Assembly: GCF_021155765.1 (NCBI RefSeq)
Contig: NC_060115.1
Location: 11,760,493-11,824,492, forward strand
Direction of reading: 5' to 3'
Origin: Diprion similis
Taxonomy: Eukaryota > Arthropoda > Insecta > Hymenoptera > Diprionidae
Length of the DNA stretch: 64,000 nucleotides
A program made the position numbers and the translations under genes. The notes beneath the pieces were generated by a model. The model searched no databases. It saw only the letters and a list, made by a program, of their open reading frames with translations, and was not told the origin of the DNA. The stretch's first letter is position 1. Each line of letters opens with the position of its first letter. Below, in pieces: positions 27,724 through 40,011 of the stretch.

Positions 27724-28558
27724 TCTTTCTCTGTGTTAAGGTGTTTCAAAAAAAAATAACTTACCATTTTCAACCATAGCATCCCCTAAAAAGTTATGCG
27801 GAAGATCGCACTCACGATTGATTTTTCACTTTTATGGGTAAATTTTTTTTTTAAATAGGAAGTATTGTGAATAAATTTTTCTTTTTCGATTGTTTACATC
27901 AATCATGATATCAGTTTACACTACAAAGAAGATCCGTATTTGTAATATCAAATCTTCAATTGATGTTTGTGAAGTGTATCTGACGACTTTTTCGTTATTG
28001 ATTCAATCTCATGAAATAGTTATAATTTAATATAAACATTTAATTTAGGATAATAAGATTCCAGGATGATATATTATGTTGAGTTATGAATCGTGATCTT
28101 TGAACTGAATATAAATATAAGGAAAAAAAGTAACGATTCAAGTACTAAAACGTGTTTCTTGAGGAATTAAAAAAAGGTGTTTTTTAGACCTTAAAAAAAT
28201 CAAGTCAAATGAACGATACTCGATGTGACTAAGTTATTTATTTGGCAATAATTTCGTGATCGTTTTTACTCGGATAAAATGAATCTTCTTTTTCCAGTAT
28301 GTGAATTGAGAAAAATGCGGCTCCACGCCGCTTCGGCAGCAGGCTGTTAATAAGGTTAACGAAATCCGAGTCGACTCCTTCGTCTTCTCGTGCCAAAGAT
28401 AAAAGTGTTATATTTTCACCAGGAAGAAAGGCAATTCTCGTATATTATCTTTCGCGATGAAATGACAAGTGTTTTCTTCCTCGAGGGTTAAGTTTCTCGC
28501 GTTAAGGAAAGTTACAGATGTGTGTCGTATATCCGAGAAGTTGTAACTCTATAATCTT

Positions 28559-28592
28559 CCCTCTCTCTCTCTCTTTCTCTTTCTCTCTTTCT
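28559..28592. repeat. (CT)n-rich tract
   Basis: Imperfect CT repeat. In insects such GA/CT tracts can bind GAGA factor, but nothing here proves a regulatory role. Confidence 0.7.
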
Positions 28593-29832
28593 CCTCCCCT
28601 TATTTGCCGTTCTGCCTTTCCGCCTCTTTCCTTCGTCCTCGACGACTAGACTGCGAAACTCGAGCGAGTGGTTAAGTAGACCAACTTCTCTGCTAATAAT
28701 GGAAAGACATTAATTTCGTACGATTGGGCCCAGCGGGGCACTGACACTCGTTCCTCCCCCTTAAACCACCCCCTGGTAAAAAAAAAAAAAAAAAATCCCC
28801 CGTAGTCGAGTAAGTTTGTGGCAAGGCTGCAAGGTGAAGATGTGTCTGTGCTTCGTATAACGCCAAGTCTTTCGGGGATTTCCCATCGGCCATGCCATGG
28901 CGGTAATCTTAAAACATTCAGGGGCGTAACAAGGGTAAGAAGGGGCGAGAGGAAGGGGGAGGCGGGTTAACCCTTTGCACCGTATAATCACCCAGCCGCA
29001 GTACACCACCCTTGGGAACTCTTCGAAACGAAAACGTTTGTCGTTGTGAAATAATCGGGAATAAAAGTCGCGACGTCGTTTTAACGGGAAACGAAAAACT
29101 TTATAAAGAATGTAATCAGAATTTGAATCTCGGCTTATCGTTGATTCGTGAAAAATTATTTGTGAAATTTTTTTTATATTATTCGTAAATCCTTTTTTCA
29201 AATTTCTTTATCAACTTTTCATTCTAATGAGATAACTTTCTCATAAGCTTACGACTCATTTTTTAAAATACATATTGCATAGATTTTTGTGCTTGAAGAA
29301 ATTCTCTGAACCATCTAACAAATTAATTTTAGTATGAGAGATAAATTATTCAATTTTTTCGTAGTTGAAATTATGTACATTCTGAAAAAGTCAAGTTTTC
29401 TTTGAATTGAATAAACGGAATGAGAAATTTGTTTGGTAGGATGAAAAAACTTTGCAAATCTCGCGTAATATGCGCATAAATGCAGGTTCGCAGCTTTGCA
29501 AGTCCCCCAGCTTTGGCGGATAATACTTGACGTAGCAACGTGAGATCTGACATGACGGTGCAAAATAGGTGAGATCGTTAGCGCAAAGGGTGCGACTTTG
29601 CATTGTGTTTCTAAGTGCGCCTAAGTGTTAGTTTATTGTTACCCGCTGCCTGGTGGGCAAGGCACTGCTGCATATTTAAGCCGAGCCATTAGAGGCTTGC
29701 ATTCCACGCTGCATGCATCCCTCATTTCTTGGCGGTGAAAAAAAAATCGCTGCTTTGCGTTACGTTCGCGAAAGAAAATTCTCGCATTCTCTATATATGC
29801 GTATAATAATAGATGTATGTATGATTGATAAT

Positions 29833-30456
29833 GAAAATAATGCCTAAAATCAGAATAAAATGTTTAGCTTTCGTATGAACAATTACGTTAAATTATTATC
29901 TAGCTTTCTCGAGAGAAAAAGTAATCGTGAATTCTAGTTCAGAAAATTATTTGACTTTGACGAGTTGAGAGTAAAGCACGACTTCAAACGTTTCGCGTTA
30001 CGAGCTGTGCAATTACTCGAGTAAATTATTTCTGAGTAATTTATATTTAAGAAAAAGTTTAGGTGATTAATTTTATCCATAGTCGTTGAAAAAATTTCAG
30101 GAGGCCCACTTTGCCCCCAAATTTTTTGAGATATCAAAACTTTTAAGGTGCCCATTCGATTCAAGAATTAGTCGAAACAAAAACTGACGAGTCAAAGATT
30201 CGAAAAGTCCAAGGCGAGCTAATAAAGTTAAATATTATTCAAATATTCCTGGCAATCTAGAAAAAGATTTGGAAAAAATTGTCTTTTTACTGCAAACGCT
30301 TTGATATTAACTAACAACGTCAGAGTGACGTCACATTATTCTATTATTATTTTTCTTCTACCGAAAGATCCATGTATTCGGTGAGATTTTAGTAAAAAAT
30401 ATCTTGTCATTTTACTCAGAAATTAACCGTCTACAAATCTTCAAGAATAGATTTTC
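29833..30456 (+). repeat. Dispersed repeat, copy B
   Basis: Second copy of the ~620-bp repeat at 7694-8314, in the same orientation. It shares long identical blocks such as the segment around GAGTTGAGAGTAAAGCACGA and differs by substitutions and single-base indels. Flanking sequences are unrelated, which defines the element limits. Confidence 0.85.
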
Positions 30457-31629
30457 CCTCGAGTTTGTCAGTAATTTACAGATGATAAACTTGTGATTTA
30501 GCAAGAAATACGTTATTATTATCTACGATTTCAGAAAAATGATTTGTGAAAAATTCTTTTATGGACAAAATTATGAAAAAAACAAAAAAAAAAAAAAAAT
30601 AACAAGTTATGTGATTTTTTTGACGTTATTACATAATGTGGTGTTTAAAAATTTTCTTCCCGAACAACGAGCGCTTTTTCGGACACATGTGACTTATATG
30701 ATCGTGTTTATTGCAAAACCTTGCAATTCTAAAAATCGCACAATAACAAGAAAATTGTCATTTCTGGAACAATCGTCCGAAACGATGTCGACGAATATAA
30801 TATAGGATCGAAATTCAAGGGTGGAGAATGGCTGGCTTTCCATTCAACCCACCCAGAACTGGGTTTTTCCCACTAAAGTAACAATACGACTCGAGAGCAG
30901 TCGGCGTGTCGTAAAAGCCAACAATGATGGAAATATTATTTTTTAAAGCCGCGCAGGGTGTCGTTAACTGCCTTGCGTGCGCCTGCCTCTCTTTCTCTTT
31001 CCTCTTCCGTTTCGAGCCTACTGAAAATTACCAAGGTGTAGAATGTGTGCAGATGGAATGGGCGACGAACGGCGTCTGCATCTGGTCTAATTCTGAAGAA
31101 TAGCAACGGCGAATGGGAGAAGAAAACCTCGTAACTCCGACTTTGTTATCTTCTTCGAGGAGAGAGGAGTAAAAAACAATAAATAACACGAATTTCAAGC
31201 AGATGAAAATTCTTGATATTCAGAATCGAAGAAGTTTTCTTTTCTATCACGTATCAGGAATTTTTTTTTATGATCTTTTTTAAAGAATACTTCCGTTCAA
31301 AGTATTTTCAAAAGTCGAGATCCTGCATTAATCCTTAATCGGAGGGACTACAGTGAAATTTTTATAATATCGAGTTTTTGATTTTTGAAATGACTAAAAA
31401 AAGTGGGATCGAAAATTCCTCCCAAAAGAATTTAGATTATGGTTATATGTGTCCTGAAACAAAATTTCGATCTACTGCGACGAAAAAAGGAGGAGATTAA
31501 AAAATTTTTTCAGTACACGTACTGCCATAATCTGAATTTTGTTGAAAGGAATTTTTGATCGCATCTTCTTTAGTCATTTGAAAAACAAAAAAAATCGATT
31601 TCACCAAAATTTCACCGAAGTCTCTCCTT

Positions 31630-31991
31630 AAGGGGCTGCCCTCGTAGATTTTAAAGTTGTCGAACACATCTTCAGAGTCCACGTATTTTGAACTCAAAAA
31701 AGGGCTCAACGGCTCCATTTTATACACAATTCTGAACAAAAAGACTCTAACACATTTTTATTTGGTGCAATAAAAAATAAATGGGACAAAAACTACGAAA
31801 TCGAAATAGTAAATTCGTAATTTTCGTGCCATTTCTTTATTTCTGCATCAAATAAAAATGTGTTGGATTCTTTTTGTTCAGAATTGTGTATAAAATGGAG
31901 CCATCGAGCCGTTTTTTAAGTTCAAAATACGTGGAATTTGGTATCTAAAGATATAGACGACGAGGTTAAAATCAAGCAAGGCAGCCCCTTA
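31630..31991. mobile_element. Short foldback (hairpin) element
   Basis: The left arm (about 31630-31768) and right arm (about 31846-31991) are imperfect inverted repeats around a ~75-bp centre that is itself partly palindromic. Shared motifs include ATTTTATACACAATTCTGAA on the left and its complement on the right. Outer ends carry AAGGGGCTGCC and GGCAGCCCCTT. There is no ORF. It is probably a non-autonomous foldback transposon. Confidence 0.7.
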
Positions 31992-33043
31992 AACCGCAAG
32001 CTCGAGGAGAATATTAAATATTTTTCCAAGTCCGTTAGCTTCGTTTCAAACATTCTTATAATATGCGTTTCAAGCAGTGAACTTTTTTACGATCGTCCTG
32101 CAAAGGCTGCCAAGTGTTGAACTACATACAGGTATGTATATTGTGATGCACAATATGGTATATATATATACGGGGTTAAGGAAGAGAATGAGACTTCATT
32201 TACATGTAAAGCAACTCGGCTCCCCGTCACCAAAGTCTGAAGAACACCGCATGATGAACTCACATTAATTATACCTTTTCCTTTCGCACCGTTTATACCC
32301 AGGCTTATACCATTCTTACACCCCCATTTCACGACGTCGTTAAAAACTTGAAAAAAAAAGAAAAATAACTACAAGTCGCAGACAAAGATTCGTACGATTA
32401 TAGCCACGACTCTCTGGCTAAGATCGTTCTTTAATTTCGATCCCGATGATTGTGAAATTTATTTCATTCAAAAACAGCAATAGAGAAATGCAAGTTTATC
32501 CACGCTTACAGTACACATTTTGACACTAAAGTCGTAATTATAGAATTTTTATTTAATCAAGATTGCAGAATATTATGACATTCAGATTTGGATGAAGATT
32601 GGTTTGAGAAAAATTTTTTATGTTTACGATTGCTAATAGATAGAAATAATGTTATCTGAAATTTTGAATGTCTTTCAAAAACGTGCTTCTGAACTACGAT
32701 CCCAATTCCAATTTCCAAAATTTCAGTCAAACAACTACACACCTCAAAAAAAAAATTTATTTGTGGTAAACAAGTGTGTAAATCACGTTGAGCAGTGTCT
32801 CAAAGCCAACCGATATTCTCATCAATCCAACAACATTTATCCGATATCGTAACGATCAAACACACATAACTATATAATTTCCTAGTAAATAAACTGAAAA
32901 AAAAACTTACTTACCCAGTTTCTCGAACCCTTGCCAAAAAATTTGTTCAAGAAACCAGTCAAAAAGGTGTAATAACAATGAAAATGGCTATTCGAATATG
33001 AAAAATGCAAGCTAATCAGCCCTCGATGGAATTAAGCGCTTAC

Positions 33044-33229
33044 CACTTGAGAACTTGATAAGGGTTGAATGAATCGAAGCTGTAATCGGACCCCACTGAT
33101 CGTGAGCGATGACGTTGTTGGGCCAACTTTGTCCAAATCGACCGTGTGCAGGTCTCGATTTCCCCTCACCATAGCAGATGGTAGTAGAGGTGGAAGAACG
33201 TGTGCGTGTTCGATGGCCAGGTTCGAAGC
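33044..33229 (-). other. Candidate internal exon (minus strand)
   Basis: On the minus strand a strong 3' splice site (T-rich tract, then ACACAG) precedes 33229 and a strong donor (GTAAGC) follows 33044. They enclose 186 nt of GC-rich sequence, exactly 62 codons. Two of the three frames are open throughout, so coding frame and even coding status are undecided. It could join the 5' exon at 41595-41808, but no connecting evidence exists. I do not recognise either translation. Alternatively it is a conserved non-coding element with fortuitous splice sites. Confidence 0.35.
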
Positions 33230-33789
33230 CTGTGTAAACGGACAAACAAAACTAAATCATTCTCTCTGTGGTCAGATCCTTTGTAGAATCCGGGCAAATA
33301 ATGATCCGAATGCACTTTGGTATAAGTTTAATGACCGATCATTCGATCATTTATCAATGTAACGTCTGGTCGATGGATGGATTAATACTATAGCAACGTC
33401 ACGCAGTGTCAATGGTTTGCAGATTAACTGAAAGATGAGAAAAAACGGGTTCAAATTTGTGGGAAGAAATGGTTAAAATCGGTATTTATTTATGCTGGGC
33501 AGAAAAGAAAAAAAAAAGAGAGAGAAAGAAGAGAAAATAACAACTGAAAGGAAAAAAAAAGATGCGGGGAATTTTTTACAACCCCTGTTACATTAAACTG
33601 ACATGGCGTGAGGTTATTTTGGATATTTTTGTATGACGTATTAATATGCCGGGAATAGGGAACTGCAGGGTGTAATAAACGAAAATATGCTCGTGTCAAG
33701 GCTTAACACCTTCCCTCCGAAATTTAATTTAACTTCCGCGCGTGGTTTGTTCGGTTTTATGGCACCTTCATGGAGGGCACATGCGTGTT

Positions 33790-33811
33790 TTGGCCAAACA
33801 GACCACGTGGT
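33790..33811. promoter_or_regulatory. Adjacent palindromic motifs incl. E-box
   Basis: TTGGCCAA (33790-33797) and ACCACGTGGT (33802-33811) lie four bases apart in a GC-richer island. The second contains the CACGTG E-box recognised by many bHLH factors. The nearest gene is not established, so function is speculative. Confidence 0.3.
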
Positions 33812-35661
33812 CTATTATTATTCGTCGCCCAGCGATAGGTGTTATATGAGGTGTGAATTGCCAGCTTCTTGTCTCGAACTTGATTAACCCTTAAAAAGCT
33901 TTAGTGAGGCGATTTATTTCTGCGAGTATAGAGAAGAAAAACCCAAAGACTGAAGGAATTTTTTCTTTGAATGCAAAAATGGAATATAAAAAAAAAATGT
34001 GATTTTTCATGAAGATAGTTCAATTCTGATTAACTTCGAAAAGATGAAAGTTTTGATGATTTGTTTTCACTCTGCGTTTTGAATCGGATTTTTTGGCCAG
34101 ATTTCGGTTGGGATCAAGATTAAGAGTAAAGAAGTCTTGATTGAAACATGAAAGAAAAAAATGGCTACTAATCACGAGATTAATCAGTGACACTCTCGAA
34201 AAAATGGAGATTTGAATCAATAAATCTTTTCTGCAAATCATGAGCGAAAAATTTATTAATTCTGAGAAAAATTCCTCTCGGGTAATTTGTTGTCTAGAAT
34301 TTATTTATACTAAATAATTCTTTCAATTAACGATGAGGACTTGGTAAAATTTTTAAACATACTTCTCCGTGAGCACGTGATAGTTTGTTGGACAATTTTT
34401 TTCCTTTGAAATGTTTACCATAATTTTAACCGTTATTGTTATTTACACTTGTATAATAAACTTCTCATTTTCGTTGCTTAATTCTTCTCTTTGTACTTCA
34501 AGTCGTAGTTGCAGTATAGATTAATCAAATGCAAAAAAAACTTTTTCAGAAAATTATATCTAGAATGAGAGTAAAACACAATTTGGCCCCAATTTTATAA
34601 AAATAGTGGATTTATTACAGTATCAGTATAAATTACCACAACTATAGTGCCATTAATCACTGCAGAGATCATAAAATATTTTGTCCTCCCAATATAGTTT
34701 CCATAAATTGAAATAAAATATGGCAAACACGAACTTCTTTTATAAGTTTTTTTCAGTAAAAATTATTACTTTTGTACGATGTATCGTAAATAATAGTACA
34801 AAACAGTTATTCCTGATAGTTTTGCCACGGCCATTATTATTCCTTCGTTAAATTTGATCCGAATACAAAATTTTACGATCTAATTACCGCAGGTAATTAC
34901 CTGTAATGGTACTTTGGCGCAGGTAACGCAAACACAAACATAAATAAACACACACAGATCTCAGGATCGCGGTGTAATAGAAGAGCTGCAGGCTGACCTC
35001 TGCGACCCGAGGTGTGATCACAACTCTGGGAATGAGGAAAGTTTCAAATAATCGCATAAGCCAGAACGTAAAGTTAAAAACATTATACACAATAGGATTG
35101 TAGAAATGCACGTGAAGAGCTCATCGCATTGTGGATGTTACGATAGTTTCGAGAGAAATATTTCACTCCTAAAAATTAGCAGTAATACTTTTACCCTACT
35201 TTCCCCGATTATTTTTCAAACATTGGAATCGTGAAAAACAATCTGAATAAAAAGAAACTAACAAATCATAGAAGTTAAAAAATTGTAAACATTTTCACCA
35301 GCCACTGTACCAACGTCACGAGTGGATAAATTTTGATGAAAAAATTACTGAATATACGTTAGCGTATAAACTTTGAAATAACAAAAAAAAAAAAAAAAAA
35401 AAAAAACGGATGGAATCGAATAAACGATCAAAGAAAAAATCGAAAATCTGATCTTAATTCAAAAGCTACACGGTAAAGAAACAAGTTCGTTGAAGATATC
35501 TGACGCGTAAAAAATTCCGAGGCAAATGGAAGTCGAAATATGGAATTATAAGGTGCATTCTAGCGCGTTGTGTCACGAGGACTAGCCTCTTAACAGGCGC
35601 TGGGAGACCCGGGTTTGCTTTTAGTTGGCGACTCGAGCTATAAGGTACAATTACTCGAAAT

Positions 35662-35682
35662 CCCCCCCCCCCCCCCCCCCCC
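35662..35682. repeat. Poly-C tract
   Basis: 21 consecutive C residues, followed by a C-rich island. Confidence 0.9.
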
Positions 35683-36308
35683 ATCCCCCCAGCCCGCAGC
35701 TACTCACTCTATGCCCCATCCCTCGGGGGCGGACAGACACGCGTGAAAGTACCTCCACGGTACTTGATATATACGATGCGAATATGCGAGCCCTCGTAAC
35801 GGAGGAAAAGACCAAGTCCAAATTTTATTTTATATCCAAATTACGGAGGAGTCGAAAATCGGGTGATTTTTTTCGAAAATCCAAGCTACGTGCGAAAATT
35901 GGAAGGATTTGGAATTTTGTGAAACTGAGTTTTGCACTTTTTTTTTCCCTCTCCGGAGTAACGAAATCTATATGTAATAAAACTTTGGGAATGAACTTGT
36001 GTGGTCATTAAGATAAAGTTGAAAACCTTTATGTAAATATTATATTATTATGTAATTAAACTTGTGCAGTAGAGTGACGTAACAAATTCATCCATTTTTT
36101 TTTTTTTTCTTTTTTCTTATCGTTTTATTTTTTATTCGACGCAGAGGTTAAACATAATTTAATTAGCCTGTAAAAAATCAAAGCATTGTAATATTTCGTC
36201 TGCATTAAATCTGGGACATGGCGAACGGTAAAATTAAGGAATAAATTACCCTTAAAGCAAGTTCAGTAAAACTGGCAATCAGACAAAATCTTCAATAATT
36301 TTCAAAGG

Positions 36309-36314
36309 TTTATT
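36309..36314 (-). terminator. Candidate poly(A) signal of metallothionein
   Basis: Minus-strand AATAAA about 225 nt beyond the metallothionein stop codon; an overlapping second copy follows at once. Confidence 0.5.
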
Positions 36315-36538
36315 TTATTGTGTCGATGGATAATTATTGTTATTATGAAATCAGCAATTGACGCCATGTATCGTCAAACAAAAGTAACAGTATTAACTTG
36401 ATGATGACATCAGCTGTGGTGATTGGAATTACAAAACAACTTGGGCTTAATTAAAAGTAAACGATGAGTGAATCACGGTGATTGGAGCCATTTTGATACG
36501 TCATATCTCCGACGGTGTTTTCAGAAGATATGGTATTT

Positions 36539-37521
36539 TCATTCGCACTTACAATCCGTACAAGTACAGTGTCCCTCGCTCTTACACTCGCACTTATCTG
36601 CAATAAGAGAATTCAAGATGATAAAATAATCTCGACTATGCGTTGTGTATTACTTATAGTTGATTTACACTCATCCACGATATATGCTTAATAATGAAAA
36701 TTTATCAACGTGAAAACTAATTGTAAGCTTGCATGCACGTAATAGTTCTCATTTAATTGTAAGATTAATTATTAATACTTTTAATAATACACATTCATAG
36801 GTAAGTATATTATAATACTACCTTGTGCAATGTCGCAACATTTGCAGTCGGTACCGCATTTGCAGTCTTCGCAGACATCTGTAAAAAAAAAAGTAGACAA
36901 ACAAAATTTAAACCGATTCTTCGATTCCCCGAAAAGTTAATTAAATGCATTCGATTAGTGAATGTGATCGATTGTTATCGAACACCATTACAGAAACATC
37001 AGTCTTATTTTTCTTAAATAAAAGTATTTATTTATACAAGACAAAAAACATTTCATGATCAATAAACTTCCTTTTGGGTTGAAAATTTTGAGTAATTTTT
37101 ATGAAAACTTTTTATGACGCGAAACATTTCGTCAAATGACAACTAAATTAATACCAGTTTAAAAAAAAAATTATTCTTCAAATAAATTGTGAAATTTTCG
37201 TACAAAGCACATGTAACAGTATACATATGTATATACGTATTATAATTGAAACAGAAACGAATGAAATTTTTTCAAAAACCAACGACTCAAGGCCTAATAT
37301 GTCCAAATATATTAAGTATGCAAAATGACACAAGTTTCTTTGAAATATGTAATCCACAAAACCGGTGTATAAATAACTCCTGATGTACAGATATTACATT
37401 AAAAAATTTACAAAACTTTCAAAGTACAAAACAAAGTATAACAAACAAAAAAAAAACAAGAAAAGACGTATAAAAAAATGAAGAGCCTCTTACCTTTGCA
37501 CTTTTCACACGGTCCAGGCAT
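36539..37521 (-). CDS. Metallothionein, three exons, 47 aa
   Basis: Small cytosolic metal-binding protein that chelates Cd, Cu and Zn through thiolate clusters. Exons: 37494-37521, 36822-36878 and 36539-36597, all with GT-AG borders and matching phases (28+57+59 nt = 48 codons with stop). The protein starts MPGPCEKC and has 14 Cys in 47 residues, at 5, 8, 12, 15, 17, 21, 23, 24, 31, 33, 39, 41, 44 and 46. They form CxC, CxxC and one CC pair. There are no aromatic residues and one His (38). Exon 2 ends the first eight-Cys group and exon 3 encodes the last six, suggesting two clusters split by an intron. Start choice: it is the only ATG in exon 1, with a good A-rich context. No exon is long enough for ORF callers. 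Family assignment from Cys pattern and size is firm; metal preference is inference. Confidence 0.92.
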
Positions 37522-37592
37522 TTTTGCGTTTACTTACTGACTCTCGATAGACTTTGAAAATTAAAGATCACTGAGACGTTTCGAAGAGCTTC

Positions 37593-37674
37593 TGAAGACC
37601 CTGGTCTTCGCACGATCTATTTATGCAGTTATTTGCACTCTCTAATCAACGGGTGTTGCTGCAGGACGTGTGCA
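37593..37674 (-). promoter_or_regulatory. Metallothionein promoter: TATA box and MRE cores
   Basis: Reading the minus strand, an ATAAATA box lies at 37618-37624. An initiator-like TTCAGA puts the start near 37593, about 30 bp downstream and 70 nt before the ATG. Two metal-response-element cores (TGCRCNC) lie upstream: one in plus orientation at 37634-37640 (TGCACTC) and one on the minus strand at 37668-37674 (TGCACAC). MTF-1 binding to such sites is the known route of metal induction. The positions fit a compact metal-inducible promoter. Confidence 0.65.
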
Positions 37675-38004
37675 ACATTGCGGATGGTAGATTGTCCGTT
37701 ATCAAAATGTCCCCACCGCCGTCGATGCAACGCAACGCCTCTTCGCCTTGCTTTGAGTGTAAATATTTTTTAACAACAATATTTGCCACGCATTCGCAAT
37801 GCGATAAGCAACTTATTACGCGGTAATTCGATCTGCGAATGTACATTGCGGAATCCATGAAAACCCGACGAACGTCTGACCCTCGCCACTTCTGATTTTG
37901 TTTAAGATTTTTTCTGCTTGCTTCCAACTCTGATATAGTGTAAGGTGTCTTGATTTTTTCATATTTTTTATTCAACTATTCAATTTATTATAAATATTTC
38001 AAGT

Positions 38005-38515
38005 TATTTTAAAAAGGGACCATTTTAGTTTTCGCAAAAAATTTTTAGAAACTATATTTTCTCTTACAAACATTTCAAGACTGGGTTCATGATCGGCCGA
38101 TATTTTTTTCCATTTTTTAAACCACTTCCAATTTTTTGAATCTACTAAAACATTGTTTAAACGGTCTGACAATTCCGGAAAAATTCGCAAAACTTCTATT
38201 TTTCACTTACAACGTATCTAGACCGGTTTCATAATGGAGCGATTTTTGTATATTTTGTTTTTTTGCATGTCCAACTTTTATCATCAACTTCATGATGAAA
38301 CTGATCCAGAAATGTTATATCTGAAAAATTGTAGTTTTGAGAGTTATTTGGGAATTTTCAAACCGTTTAAACATCGTTTTAGTTGATCAAAATAATTAGG
38401 AGTGTTAAAGAAAAACATGGAAAAATAATCGGCCCATCATGGAGCAAGTCTTGAATGTTTCGGAAAAGGAAATACAGTATCAGAATTTTCACTGAGAATT
38501 TTATAAAAGGTAATC
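38005..38515. mobile_element. Foldback element (~0.5 kb)
   Basis: The two halves form a long imperfect inverted repeat centred near 38265. The left arm includes segments like TTCAAGACTGGGTTCATGAT and GTTTAAACGGT; the right arm carries their complements. Similarity is degenerate (perhaps 75-80 percent by eye). There is no ORF. It lies about 0.4 kb upstream of the metallothionein promoter. Confidence 0.65.
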
Positions 38516-40011
38516 GTCAAAATAACCCTCAATATTTATAAATAATTAATCATTTGAGCCAAAATTCTGATAAAATTCAGGGTTGAAATACGGTTCAGAG
38601 TTGGGACGATTGCAGTAAAATTTTTGAACGTAATGAACAATAGTTAGGGTCAGATATTGGCCAAGTTCGCATGGAATTCCCCATATATTTATTCAATAGT
38701 AAGTTTTATTATGCTTTTATTTTTACGCTGCGTATGAAATCCATTGTTTGATTACGTTTATTGAATTCAACATTCCACGTATGTTTCCTCCGCTGATTAA
38801 CGTTTCACGTTCATCGCGTTAATCGAACAATATTAAAATAGCTATGGATACGTTGAAACAATGATAAAACATAATAACGTATTTTCTATAAATTTCCAAT
38901 GAACGATATAATGGTGTTGCATTGAACGAATAATGACCTGCAAAATAAGCTACAGCAATGAAATGAATAATTATTCGATCGCAGCTCAGATTTCGTTGTT
39001 GAAAAATAGCAAATGTGTTTTTTTATGGCACAAGATGTGTCATATTTCAAATAAATTAATTTCCAGTATAGTACAGCTGTAAGGAATGAGAATATTTTTT
39101 TTGTTTCTAACTTTTCTCTCGCGTACATAATATGCTGATAATTATATTTTTAATGCAGAATTGAAAAAAACAAACTTTGTAGGTCAAAAGTTAATTATAC
39201 GTCTTTAACCCAATGAAAGTGGGATAATTAATTGATTACGTTTCTCGGCAGAAGATAGAAGTCGATGTGACGCAGTGGCTGCCGAATATTGTAATATGCA
39301 AATGTCAGTAAGAAAAAGTTTCGCTAAGCTTTGAACTGCTTGGACAATATAGTGGAAAAGTAAATTATTACCGAATAAGAATAAAAACTTGAATATAACA
39401 AAATGGAACTTGTCAATTTGATAATCGTGTTCTTGATTTCTCTTCAATACTAAATTATCCCACAATATCTGGTCAGATTATTACTATATCTCAATTTGTA
39501 CTCAGTCTATCACATGTCGCTTGTCAAGAAAATCATATTTCTTAAAATTTTGAAAAACCAATTTGTATTGTAAGCTTTTGGATAGCTCAAAAACAGCGGC
39601 AAACAACAGATGTTGGTAATCCTGTTACTGCCTTACCGATGGAGCCAATAACAACAGTGGTGTTACCTTCGGTAGAATAGCAAGAACTTTTAATGAGCTT
39701 ACAGTGATCGATAAATTGCCACTATTCGGTATATTGATTACAAGAGACCAATGTTACCATCCGTCGGTAACTGATGTTTGTCCATCAGATCCAATGTCAT
39801 TGCAGTTCTTCGCAAAACTGCAGCAACTAACTGCACTTGGTTTGTACCCTCTGATGCAAAATAGATTCATGGGGCCAATTTTTGTGGTAAAATGGTAAAC
39901 GCAGGTCGGTAACAAGATCGTACTTACCATTGCGGAAACAGTAGATAACGCAAAGAGTATTTAGCAAAACGAACTGCTATTGCTGAAAGCAGTGATCGAA
40001 CCCTTTGAACA

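Noticed and set aside
39590..39900. Possible gene fragment or foldback with repeated GGTAAC-type motifs
   Set aside because: Short matches do not align into consistent arms, and the 64-codon ORF there has no recognisable features.
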